Assembly: GCF_000016065.1 (NCBI RefSeq)
Contig: NC_009092.1
Location: 1,364,001-1,428,000, forward strand
Source of the DNA: Shewanella loihica PV-4
Lineage (GTDB): Bacteria > Pseudomonadota > Gammaproteobacteria > Enterobacterales > Shewanellaceae
Direction: 5' to 3'
Length of the DNA stretch: 64,000 nucleotides
The notes under the pieces were generated by a model. That model was not told where the DNA came from. It saw only the letters and a list, made by a program, of their open reading frames with translations, and did no database searches. Both the position numbers and the translations under genes were made by a program. Below, one piece after another: positions 1 through 8,353 of this stretch. Each line of letters opens with the position of its first letter. The first letter of the stretch is position 1.

Positions 1-1648
1 CAGGCCCAAAGCCCTTAACCGCTTGATGGACAGCGGCTTCGCTCGACTCGAAGCCTGGTATCGCCGCGCCGTGGCCTGGGCGGTGCGTTACCGCCTGGCG
101 GCGCCAGTGGTGATTGTCGCCTGTGTCATAGGAAGCGGTCTGCTGATGAACCAGGTGCCGGCGCAGCTGGCGCCCCAGGAAGACAGAGGGGTGATCTTCG
201 CCTTCGTCAAGGGCGCGGAGGGCACCAGCTACAACCGTATGACGTCTAATATGGATATCGTCGAGCAGCGGCTGATGCCACTGCTCAGTCAGGGGGTGAT
301 CAAATCCTTTAGCGTACAGGCGCCGGCGTTCGGGGGGCGGGCCGGGGATCAAACCGGCTTTGTGATCATGCAGCTAGAGGATTGGCAGGCCCGTGATATC
401 AACGCGCAGCAGGCGCTGGCCGTGGTGGCTAAGGCGCTCAAGGGGATCCCCGATGTCATGGTGCGGCCCATGTTGCCCGGCTTTAGGGGCAAGTCCAGCG
501 AGCCGGTGCAATTTGTGCTGGGCGGCAGTGACTATGATGAGCTGTTTAAGTGGGCGAGCAAGCTTAAGGCGATCGCCGATGCCTCGCCAATCGTCACGGG
601 GGCCGATCTCGACTATGCCGAGACCACCCCAGAGCTGGTGGTGAGCGTGGATAGGCAACGCGCCGCCGAGCTTGGGATCAGCGTGGCTCAGGTGTCTCAG
701 ACGCTAGAGGTGATGCTAGGTGGACGCAGCGAGACCAGCTTTATCGAACGCGGCGAAGAGTATGACGTATATCTGCGGGGCAAGGAGGAGAGCTTTAACA
801 GCATGGCGGATTTGAGCCAGATCTATATGCGCGCCGCCAACGGTGAGCTGATCACCCTAGATGCCATCACCCATATCGAGGAGGTCGCCTCGGCCCATAA
901 GCTAAGCCATACCAATAAGCAGAAGTCGATCACTCTCAAGGCCAACCTCGGTGAGGGCTATACCTTAGGTGAGGCGCTTGACTTCCTCGATGCCAAGGCT
1001 ATCGAGATCTTACCCGGGGATATCAGCATCAGCTACACGGGGGAGTCGAAAGAGTTTAAGGAAAATCAAAGCAGCGTCATGCTGGTCTTCGCCCTAGCGC
1101 TGCTTGTAGCCTACCTGGTGCTGGCGGCCCAGTTCGAGAGTTTCATCAACCCGCTGGTGGTGATGCTGACGGTTCCTATGGGGATCTTCGGCGGATTCAT
1201 CGGTCTCTATCTGATGGGGCTCGGGCTCAACATCTATAGCCAGATCGGGATGATCATGCTGATCGGCATGGTGACTAAGAACGGCATACTGATCGTCGAG
1301 TTTGCCAATCAGCTCAGGGATAGGGGCGCCTCGCTGGAACAGGCGATACTGGACGCCTCCGCGCGTCGCCTGCGCCCCATTCTGATGACGGCCTTCACCA
1401 CCTTGGTCGGTGCCGTGCCCTTGATTCTATCGAGCGGCGCCGGTTCTGAGAGCCGGATCGCCGTGGGCACAGTTGTGTTCTTCGGCATGGCGTTCGCCAC
1501 CCTGGTGACCCTGTTGGTGATCCCTGCCATGTATCGGCTGATCTCGGGTCGCACCCGCTCACCGGGTTTCGTCGCCGCCCAGCTTGAGACCGCCATCGCC
1601 AAACAGCAGGCAAGCGGCGCCTTAGTGGCTGGATGTTCGACTAGGTGA
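1..1648 (+). CDS. RND (HAE1-type) multidrug efflux permease, 3' part
   Basis: This is the C-terminal half of an inner-membrane proton-driven RND efflux permease of the AcrB/MexB type. The frame is open to the left edge of the window, so the true start lies upstream; the TTG at base 23 is not a believable start. The visible part has one membrane segment near its beginning (about residues 25-45), then the second large periplasmic loop with the phrase QLAPQEDRG typical of HAE1 pumps. A cluster of five membrane helices follows after about residue 345, including the conserved MVTKNGILIVEFANQLRDRG stretch just before the last helix pair. About 541 residues are present, against roughly 1,020-1,050 for a full protein. 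The partner membrane-fusion protein would be expected upstream, outside the window. The substrate cannot be told from sequence. Confidence 0.93.
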   Translation, partial: RPKALNRLMDSGFARLEAWYRRAVAWAVRYRLAAPVVIVACVIGSGLLMNQVPAQLAPQEDRGVIFAFVKGAEGTSYNRMTSNMDIVEQRLMPLLSQGVIKSFSVQAPAFGGRAGDQTGFVIMQLEDWQARDINAQQALAVVAKALKGIPDVMVRPMLPGFRGKSSEPVQFVLGGSDYDELFKWASKLKAIADASPIVTGADLDYAETTPELVVSVDRQRAAELGISVAQVSQTLEVMLGGRSETSFIERGEEYDVYLRGKEESFNSMADLSQIYMRAANGELITLDAITHIEEVASAHKLSHTNKQKSITLKANLGEGYTLGEALDFLDAKAIEILPGDISISYTGESKEFKENQSSVMLVFALALLVAYLVLAAQFESFINPLVVMLTVPMGIFGGFIGLYLMGLGLNIYSQIGMIMLIGMVTKNGILIVEFANQLRDRGASLEQAILDASARRLRPILMTAFTTLVGAVPLILSSGAGSESRIAVGTVVFFGMAFATLVTLLVIPAMYRLISGRTRSPGFVAAQLETAIAKQQASGALVAGCSTR

Positions 1649-1654
1649 CTCGAT

Positions 1655-1703
1655 GCAAGAGTGACGCTCTTGTCTTGCCTCTGTGTGAGATAGGGGCAAG
1701 ACA
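1655..1703 (+). other. Two hairpins just after the RND gene
   Basis: A short hairpin (CAAGAG/CTCTTG arms around 1656-1672) is followed by a 9-bp perfect stem with arms TGTCTTGCC (1671-1679) and GGCAAGACA (1695-1703). Neither has a U-tract behind it, so they are weak candidates for intrinsic termination. They may instead stabilise the 3' end of the RND mRNA. Confidence 0.35.
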
Positions 1704-2742
1704 GAGAAAAGACAGAGACAAGACCTTCACTGTGTTTCATCTGATCCTTAAGGGGTAAAGGTAAAATGCCTTTCACAGAGAACTTGTCTCAGTGCCAATG
1801 CTGTAGAGGTCGATGTTGAGCCGGTTGACCCTGTAAGTTGCCAACTCTTGGCTTGCTAACTTGTTTCCTTAAATACAGAGAGTGTTATTCAAAGGCATTA
1901 GTTAGGAAGAGCAGATTTAAAGATGGAGCTGACTCATTGCCGATGAAATTGAGGCGTTGGATTATCTTTTACTTATTATTTCACATCGATAATCGTTTCT
2001 AAATTTGTTGTCTTAAAGATGATTGTCATAAAAGGTGATTGTCATAAAAGATGATTACCTCAAACAATTCATTAGATTAATTTCATGTTTCTATGTTTGG
2101 CTTAAATAGCCATTAAGTTGAAAAATTTACATCTTAAAGAAAAAGTGAATATTTCACAGGCTTTGTTGATTAAATATTCATCATAATAACTGAGATGGCG
2201 CGAGTGTCATTAATACGACGGCTGACTCTATCTTGTTTTCATCTGGCTAGTTGTTTAATTAACGCCACCTGCTTTCAAATAAATCCTTTTTGCTCAGTTG
2301 TTTAATTTGTGTTGGAGTTTTTGCTTTAGCTTGGGATTGTTTGTTTATTAAACTGGTCATGCCAGTGTCAATAAAATAGCACTCCTGCTGGCCAAGTTCG
2401 CTATTCATTCAAAATTCGATGTTCCTCCTGTTTGCATGATTCAATTTGGTTAAAAATGTTGCATTTTGTATCGATGGCGTGTTAAATCCGCTTTCTATCG
2501 CACTTTTGTCTCATCTTGTATAGCCAAATTCATGCTTCCGGCTAGTGTTCTCTTGTCTGAAAGTCTGTCTTTGGTTGATAGCCTTTGTCATCTAGGGTTG
2601 AGAGTGGAGCCGTAAGAGTGGGGTAAGGGGTCATTTAAAAAAAGTTAAAAAAATTTGAAGTAATAGGTTTAGTGAAATGGATATTTTGCGCGCTGGTCAG
2701 TCTGCTCTGGCAAATATCATAATGCAGCGAAAGGGAGAGCTT
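1704..2742. other. Gene-free AT-rich intergenic region upstream of pilY1
   Basis: About 1 kb with no credible gene on either strand. It is visibly much richer in A and T than the flanking genes, especially from 1900 to 2680. It contains a small 16-bp tandem repeat near 2021. I see no CRISPR, tRNA, c-di-GMP riboswitch core or insertion-sequence end. The promoter of the pilY1-like gene must lie here, but no single -35/-10 pair stands out. Confidence 0.6.
2021..2052. repeat. 16-bp tandem repeat, two copies
   Basis: GATTGTCATAAAAGGT (2021-2036) is followed directly by GATTGTCATAAAAGAT (2037-2052), differing at one base. A decayed third unit precedes it (GTTGTCTTAAAGAT, about 2007-2020) and the first four bases of another follow. 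It lies inside the AT-rich region. Confidence 0.7.
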
Positions 2743-5700
2743 GTGAAAAGCTTTGTTGCTCTGTTGACTGCCATCATGAGTCTTCTCTCGGCTTCTTCGT
2801 GGGCCGACGATACCGAGTTATATGTCTATGAGGCGAGCGCCCGTACTGGGGCTAGGCCACAAATCCTGATCATCTTCGATAACTCTGGCAGTATGAGCAC
2901 CAAAGTCTATGACGTGGATAAACCTTATACGCCGGGAGCTGGGGGCGGCTCGCGTTACAATAACGGCAAGAAAGGGATGCTCTATTACGTAAAAGGTGAT
3001 CAGGGTAAGAATAAGTTGCCCGACCCCGATGACCCTAATGAACGACGTAAATTTTCAGGCACCATCAATAGCTGCGGTAGCTCCTGGGAGTTCCTGAACG
3101 ACTATGGCATCTTTACCGGTTTCTTCCGTAAGTATACCTTTAGCGGTGCCAACGGTGCCTGGCGTGAGTTTGGCGATAACAATGGTCTGAATGCTAAGGC
3201 GGTGGATTGCTACGAAGATATTCAGGAAGGCAATTATCTTAATGCTAAGGGATTAACCTCGGGGCTACCTGTCGATAGTTTGGGATCTCCCACCACGCCT
3301 ATCATGTATAACAATGTCAGCAGTAGTTCGAGTGATAGCATCAAGAAGACCGCCAAGGAGCAGGCGCAGCTTACCGGCTTTGGTACCGGGCGGGTGCTCA
3401 CCGTGTATACCGAGGATTACCTTCGCTGGCATCACAATGCAAACAAGAAACAAGAAGATAAAACTCGCTTAGAGCTGGCCAAAGATGCGATTAAAAACGT
3501 CATCTTAACCACCCCGGGAGTGGATTTCGGCCTGGCAATTTTCAACATGAATGGCCCAGATGACACCCTATATAATGGCCGTAACGGTGGGCGCATCATC
3601 AAAGCCATTCAGACCCTGACGCCAGGGCAAAAAAAGACACTACTCAGTGGGGTTAAAGATATTGAGTATGGCTGGAACACCCCCCTGTGTGAAACCCTTT
3701 ACGAGGCCTATCGTTACTTCGCCGGTAAGTCTGTGGAGTTTGGCGATGATGATAAGGATTATACCTATGAATCATGGGGCCGATGGGTAACTTATAGAGC
3801 CAATAAAAATGATAGTTTGGACAAGGATGCGCTTGTTAAGGGAACAAATACCTATCAATCCCCCTTTAAGAAGTGTCAGAACAACGCCTATATCGTCTTC
3901 ATAACAGATGGGGAACCGACCCTAGACAGCGCCGCCGATGTGGAAGTCACGAAGTTAACCGGTGGCGTCGATAAGCACAGCACTAGTTACATGAGCGCGC
4001 TGTCGAGTTGGATGTATCGCAAAGATGTAAACCCTAACATGGATGGCGATCAGCATGTGATCACCCACACCATTGGCTTCAGTGAGGGGGCAAAAAATGC
4101 CGAAGATCTGTTGAAGAAGGTGGCGAGCAAGGGGGGCGGAAGCTATTTCGATGCCACCGATGCGACTAAGCTGCAGGGCTCTATTCAACAGGCGGTGAAT
4201 GAGGTGTTGGCCAACAGCGCAAGTTTTACTTCTCCCTCTGTGGCCAGCAACAACTTTAACCGTACCCAGACTTTTAACTATGCCTATTACTCCATGTTCC
4301 TGCCGGACAGAGGTCCGCGCTGGACGGGGAATATCAAGAAGTTCAGAGTCGCCGCCGATGGGACAGTTTTGGACGCAGAGGGTAAAATAGCGTTGGGTGA
4401 TGACGGTAACATCAAGGATAGCGCCTGCTCCTACTGGACGCCCAAGAAGCTTTGTGGCGATGGCAACGATGTGCGCAAGGGGGGCGTCCTGTCGGCGATG
4501 CAGAGTGCCGATAGCCGAACCCTATACAGTAATTTGGGGGGCGGCATGGATACGCTCAGCCTGTCGGCGGCGGCCACCAAGGCAGGTGGTCAGGAAGACC
4601 TGGCCAATTTCATGGGTGTTGATAAGAGTCAGCTCACTAACCTATTCGATTGGGCTAAGGGGCTGGATGTGGACAACGACAAGAACCAGACGACCATTGC
4701 CGATCCCGCCAAGAACTGGCGCAATGACATCATGGGTGATGCCCTTCACTCTAAGCCTCTGGCATTGAACTTTGGCAGTAAGTCTAGCCCGGATATACGT
4801 ATCCTGGTTGGTACCAACCATGGCTTCATGCATATGTTCAAGGATGACACCACTGCCAACGAGGTTAGCGAGAGCTGGGCCTTCATGCCTTATGAACTGC
4901 TGCCAAATATCCAGACCCTGAGAAACAATGTGCCGACGGGCGTGCACTCAGTCTATGGTATCGACGGCTCTCCTGTTGCCTATGTGAAAAATGGCGCCTC
5001 AGGTGTAGAAAAAGCTTGGCTCTTCTTCGGCATGCGTCGCGGTGGTGATAGTTACTATGCCCTGGATATCAGCAACCCTGATTCGCCAAGCTTCAAGTGG
5101 CGTATCGATGCCAGCTCGCCGGGCCTGAGTGAGCTTGGACAATCCTGGTCGACACCTGTGGTGACCACGATTCGCAGTGCCAGCGGCACGGAAAAACCTG
5201 TGCTCATCTTCGGTGCTGGGTATTCACCTGCGGGTAAAGATGGTAAAGACCTTGGCACTAAGGATAACAAAGGGCGTGGCGTGTTTATCGTCGATGCCGA
5301 TACCGGCAAACTGATCCATCAATTTGGCGCCGGTGGCGGCACGGCCCTGCCAGGGATTCAGGACAGTATTCCTAGCGGTGTGGCGGTACTCGATGCCAGT
5401 GGCGATGGCAATACCGACCGTATCTATGCGGTCGATACCGGTGGTAGTGTCTGGCGCATGGATATGCCAAGGGCGGATAAGGCTAGCTGGTCAGCCTTTA
5501 AGTTTGCCGATCTAGGTGGCAAGTCGCTGCTGCAGAATCGTCGCTTCTACTCGGCCCCAGTTGTGGCGCAGACCATGATTAACAATGTCTCAGTGGTTGA
5601 TTATACAGTCAATGGCAAGACTACTAGGGTAACCACGAGTCAGAATGTACCTTACGATGCCGTGGTGGTGGGCAGTGGCCACAGGGCGGCGCCGTCCGAT

Positions 5701-6291
5701 ACCTCCCGCGAAGACATGTTTTTCACCCTACAAGATAGAAACGTGGTGACTCAGACCTTCGGCGGCACGGGCAGGCCTAAGGCGCCAGCGCCTTTGACTC
5801 TTAGCGACCTCTACGAAACGACCAAGTTGAAGGCTAATCAAGCGCCCGACAAGATTGCTATTAGTAAGAAGCGCGGGTGGTATTTTAAACTTCCTGGGCT
5901 TGGTGAGAAGAATCTGTCACCGGCGACTATCATTAACGGTCAGGTGTTCTTCACGACCTTTGTGCCGGGTACAGCAGCGAGTAACAACCAGTGCTTAACG
6001 TCAGGCATGGGCTTCCTCTATCCCTTTAATCTGCACTATGGCACGAGTAACTACACGTCGGTCGCTCTAGAGGCGGGTAACTTGGTATTAGACACTCCTC
6101 AGCTTGTGATCCCTGCCGACAACAAGGGGGGGCAAGGAAAGGATGGTGATGCCTACATGTATCTGATCGGCATAGGTAACGCCGCCGAGAAGATGGAGAA
6201 GGTTAAACCCGACGACGATTGCCCCGCCGGGGACAATCGCTGCATAGGTGGCCGACTGCGTGCTCATAAGATCTACTACTATAGCGAGTAG
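2743..6291 (+). CDS. pilY1: PilY1-like type IV pilus tip adhesin with von Willebrand A domain
   Basis: Large secreted PilC/PilY1-family protein (1,182 aa from the chosen start), expected at the tip of type IVa pili, where the family primes pilus assembly and takes part in adhesion and surface sensing. I chose GTG 2743 because AAGGGAGAG lies just before it and it opens directly into a signal peptide ending at SSWA-DD. An ATG at 2677 would add 22 residues and lacks a clear RBS. Near residue 46 is an intact MIDAS motif DNSGSMS of the vWA domain, and TDGEPTLD follows later in it. The C-terminal half is the PilY1 beta-propeller, with an EF-hand-like calcium loop DASGDGNTD near residue 884. The gene stands without the minor pilin genes (fimT, pilVWX) that usually accompany it. 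The small tapY2-like gene follows 81 bp downstream, probably in the same operon. Confidence 0.9.
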   Translation: MKSFVALLTAIMSLLSASSWADDTELYVYEASARTGARPQILIIFDNSGSMSTKVYDVDKPYTPGAGGGSRYNNGKKGMLYYVKGDQGKNKLPDPDDPNERRKFSGTINSCGSSWEFLNDYGIFTGFFRKYTFSGANGAWREFGDNNGLNAKAVDCYEDIQEGNYLNAKGLTSGLPVDSLGSPTTPIMYNNVSSSSSDSIKKTAKEQAQLTGFGTGRVLTVYTEDYLRWHHNANKKQEDKTRLELAKDAIKNVILTTPGVDFGLAIFNMNGPDDTLYNGRNGGRIIKAIQTLTPGQKKTLLSGVKDIEYGWNTPLCETLYEAYRYFAGKSVEFGDDDKDYTYESWGRWVTYRANKNDSLDKDALVKGTNTYQSPFKKCQNNAYIVFITDGEPTLDSAADVEVTKLTGGVDKHSTSYMSALSSWMYRKDVNPNMDGDQHVITHTIGFSEGAKNAEDLLKKVASKGGGSYFDATDATKLQGSIQQAVNEVLANSASFTSPSVASNNFNRTQTFNYAYYSMFLPDRGPRWTGNIKKFRVAADGTVLDAEGKIALGDDGNIKDSACSYWTPKKLCGDGNDVRKGGVLSAMQSADSRTLYSNLGGGMDTLSLSAAATKAGGQEDLANFMGVDKSQLTNLFDWAKGLDVDNDKNQTTIADPAKNWRNDIMGDALHSKPLALNFGSKSSPDIRILVGTNHGFMHMFKDDTTANEVSESWAFMPYELLPNIQTLRNNVPTGVHSVYGIDGSPVAYVKNGASGVEKAWLFFGMRRGGDSYYALDISNPDSPSFKWRIDASSPGLSELGQSWSTPVVTTIRSASGTEKPVLIFGAGYSPAGKDGKDLGTKDNKGRGVFIVDADTGKLIHQFGAGGGTALPGIQDSIPSGVAVLDASGDGNTDRIYAVDTGGSVWRMDMPRADKASWSAFKFADLGGKSLLQNRRFYSAPVVAQTMINNVSVVDYTVNGKTTRVTTSQNVPYDAVVVGSGHRAAPSDTSREDMFFTLQDRNVVTQTFGGTGRPKAPAPLTLSDLYETTKLKANQAPDKIAISKKRGWYFKLPGLGEKNLSPATIINGQVFFTTFVPGTAASNNQCLTSGMGFLYPFNLHYGTSNYTSVALEAGNLVLDTPQLVIPADNKGGQGKDGDAYMYLIGIGNAAEKMEKVKPDDDCPAGDNRCIGGRLRAHKIYYYSE

Positions 6292-6372
6292 CAAGTGGTC
6301 AGAAGCAAATTACATCGTTGACTAATAGAGGCTGAGCGCCTAGCTACTCAGCCAAAGAGTGAGAGGAATAGC

Positions 6373-6684
6373 GTGAATAAATTAATTTTGCTGGTGCTAC
6401 TGGCATTATGTGTAATAGCCGGGCCGCTCAAGGCCGAGCCGAGGGAAGACTATAAGTGTTTCATTGAGACCAATGAGGGGCAGGTTCTGGTGCGTTTCTC
6501 CTGGCAGCCCAGCAAGGCGCCACAATATAAAAAGCAGCTCGTCGGTAGTCAGCTGCCCGCGTTACTGCACACGGACGGTAAGCCCATGACGGTGAAGCGC
6601 GTCTATGAGTGTGCCAAGAAAGAAGAGGCGTTTAGTACCAGTCAGGGCCGCATGTTAGAGCACAATTGGCCCATGGAAGGTTAG
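6373..6684 (+). CDS. tapY2: TapY2-family type IVa pilus-associated small protein
   Basis: Small secreted protein of 103 residues that follows the PilY1-like gene. The first 21 residues form a clear signal peptide (MNKLILLVLLALCVIAGPLKA). The mature part has two cysteines (YKCFIE and YECAKK) that could form one disulfide bond. The size, the cysteine pair and the position directly after pilY1 fit the family annotated as TapY2 in Shewanella and relatives. Its exact role in pilus biogenesis is not established. AGAGGAA upstream of the start (6361-6367) is a reasonable RBS. Assignment rests on context and general resemblance from memory, not a search. Confidence 0.75.
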   Translation: MNKLILLVLLALCVIAGPLKAEPREDYKCFIETNEGQVLVRFSWQPSKAPQYKKQLVGSQLPALLHTDGKPMTVKRVYECAKKEEAFSTSQGRMLEHNWPMEG

Positions 6685-6752
6685 TTGTCACTAAGAGTGT
6701 CATCATGAATGTCATCTATAGTGCCAATGACAGAGCTATCGAGGCGTCATAA

Positions 6753-6780
6753 AAAAAGCCGGGTTATTACCCGGCTTTTT
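6753..6780. terminator. Bidirectional intrinsic terminator
   Basis: Stem GCCGGG (6758-6763)/CCCGGC (6770-6775), extended by A-runs on the left and T-runs on the right, with loop TTATTA. It sits between the convergent tapY2-like gene and the PepSY gene and can serve both. Confidence 0.9.
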
Positions 6781-6808
6781 ACTTCTATCAAGTGCGACTT
6801 ATCAAATA

Positions 6809-7939
6809 TCAGGCCTTGGCCAAGCCTTCTTTAGCGTCTCGGTTGCTAGGACTCTCGATCGTTTGTTTTGCGCGGCGCCGTGTTTGCGGTTTACGCCGTG
6901 CCCGCCACATCAGGTAACCGGAAAGGGCCATCAGGCTAGGTAAGAAGCCCACCACACACCAGATAATTTTGCTGACCAGCCCGCCGAAGTTGCCGTAATG
7001 CAGCGGGCGGAAACTATCGACAAATTGATAAAGTGCGCCGGCCTTGGTGGCATCGACACTGGCGCTGAGCTGACCGGATTTATCATCGAAACTGACGATA
7101 GAGCCATAGTCGCTGCGAAGCGCGCCGCGATCTTGGGCGGCGCCAAAAAGGTGGATGCCGGCATAGCTCTTGTCGGGGAAGCGCACATAGTGGGTCTGAA
7201 AGCCTGGGATCACCTGAGTCGCCTGTGTCAGCAGCGCTTCCACATCCAGCTGCTTGTTGTAGTAACTCTGGGTGACGATTAGGGTCTTGGGGTCGGGTTC
7301 GTGCCACTCCTCGATGATGTGCTCTATGTTCCACCAGGCACCGGTGAAGCCCAGGATCAGGAACAGTGGCGCACCTATGATCCCCAGCATCTTGTGGCTA
7401 TCGCTGAGAAACAGGCGCAGACTCTTGCCCCATCTAAGGGTGAAAAAGGTTCGCCAAAACTGACGGTGTAATATAAACCCAGATAAGGAGAGCAAGATCA
7501 GCAAGATAGATACTAATGCAGTAACCGCTAGCCCCAGATGATCCGCAAGCAGGGTGTAGTGCAGCTCCAACAGCCAGTCCAGCAGGTAGTGACTCAGGCC
7601 GACAGGTTGGCTCAGTAGGCTGCCTTGGCTAGGGTCGACAAACAGGAGTTGCCAGTCGTAGGTGCCTTGCTTGGCGACATAGAGCTTGTCTGCCTCGCCG
7701 GCGTTAGGTGCAAACTGCCAGCCAAGAATTTCATGTTGTGGCAACGCCTCATCTGCCGACCTCAGTAGCTGGGTGAAACTCAGGCGGGTCTCGCTGGCGG
7801 CGAGCACCTTTTCCGGCATCAATAGGTGTTCGAGCTCGCTCTTAAACACCAACACACTGCCGGTCAGAGCGATGATAAATAGCGGTAGGGCGGCGAAGAG
7901 TCCGAGCCAACCATGCCATTTCCATAGGAGACGACGCAT
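6809..7939 (-). CDS. PepSY-associated transmembrane protein, PiuB-like, iron-regulated
   Basis: Inner-membrane protein of about 376 residues in the PepSY-associated TM helix (PiuB) family, whose members are often induced by iron starvation and lie near siderophore uptake genes; the biochemical activity is not settled. It has the family layout of four membrane segments: WKWHGWLGLFAALPLF at the N-terminus, two in the middle, and a C-terminal one with FLPSLMALSGYLMW. Conserved histidines WKWHGW, SDSHKM and RPLHYGNF could bind metal or haem. A basic tail (RARRKPQTRRRAK) follows the last helix. I start at ATG 7939, which begins MRRLLWKWHGW with an AAAGG upstream; a GTG at 8026 would add 29 poorly conserved-looking residues. 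A Fur-box-like operator lies about 90 bp upstream. Confidence 0.85.
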   Translation of the reverse strand: MRRLLWKWHGWLGLFAALPLFIIALTGSVLVFKSELEHLLMPEKVLAASETRLSFTQLLRSADEALPQHEILGWQFAPNAGEADKLYVAKQGTYDWQLLFVDPSQGSLLSQPVGLSHYLLDWLLELHYTLLADHLGLAVTALVSILLILLSLSGFILHRQFWRTFFTLRWGKSLRLFLSDSHKMLGIIGAPLFLILGFTGAWWNIEHIIEEWHEPDPKTLIVTQSYYNKQLDVEALLTQATQVIPGFQTHYVRFPDKSYAGIHLFGAAQDRGALRSDYGSIVSFDDKSGQLSASVDATKAGALYQFVDSFRPLHYGNFGGLVSKIIWCVVGFLPSLMALSGYLMWRARRKPQTRRRAKQTIESPSNRDAKEGLAKA

Positions 7940-8027
7940 TAGATTATTACCTTTCGTTTTGGCGCCATTGCCATGCTCCACGCTGTGTGAGCGGCAGGGC
8001 AGAAGAATAAAATTGCAGCTTAACACT

Positions 8028-8046
8028 AATGAGAATTAATTTCATT
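8028..8046 (-). promoter_or_regulatory. Fur box (predicted) upstream of the PepSY gene
   Basis: AATGAGAATTAATTTCATT matches the 19-bp Fur consensus AATGATAATnATTATCATT at 15 of 18 defined bases. The overlapping inverted repeat TGAGAAT-N7-ATTCTCA (8030-8050) strengthens it. It lies about 90 bp before the chosen PepSY start, so iron-dependent repression is the natural reading. Confidence 0.75.
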
Positions 8047-8079
8047 CTCAACTTGTGGCATATGGAAATGGGTCACACT

Positions 8080-8121
8080 TTGGCTAGAAACAGTTGGCTA
8101 AAAACAGTTGGCCAAAAACAG
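8080..8121. repeat. 14-bp tandem repeat, three copies
   Basis: TTGGCTAGAAACAG (8080-8093), TTGGCTAAAAACAG (8094-8107) and TTGGCCAAAAACAG (8108-8121) are directly adjacent and differ by single bases. They lie between the PepSY promoter and the phosphatase gene. No function is apparent. Confidence 0.75.
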
Positions 8122-8311
8122 TGGATGAATGCGTCTGGTGAAAGGCGAAAGAAGTGACTTTGGAATAGGTGGAAAAGGAAGGATGCCAAGGTGTGAGGTT
8201 GTTGAGTTAAGTCTATGTTTTTTAGACTTTTTTTGACGCTGTCATTAGGGGGGTAAGGTTTGGTGATAGGCAAGAGCCTAGCCAAGTCCCTGCAAAGCTA
8301 AGTTAAGAAGT

Positions 8312-8346
8312 CGCCTAGCTAGTCAAAGCTGTAGACTGGCTAGGCG
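8312..8346 (-). terminator. Probable terminator hairpin of the phosphatase gene
   Basis: A 13-bp stem with one wobble pair, arms CGCCTAGCTAGTC (8312-8324) and GACTGGCTAGGCG (8334-8346), loop of 9. It lies 8 bp beyond the stop of the minus-strand phosphatase gene. The U-rich tail on the minus strand (ACTTCTTAACTT) is imperfect. Confidence 0.6.
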
Positions 8347-8353
8347 GCGGATA

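Noticed and set aside
1704..2742. c-di-GMP riboswitch or small RNA in the pilY1 leader
   Set aside because: The GEMM core motifs were not found, and no hairpin with a U-tract marks a small RNA end.
8073..8285. 70-codon minus-strand frame between the PepSY and phosphatase genes
   Set aside because: Part of it is made by the 14-bp tandem repeat; no RBS and no recognisable protein features.
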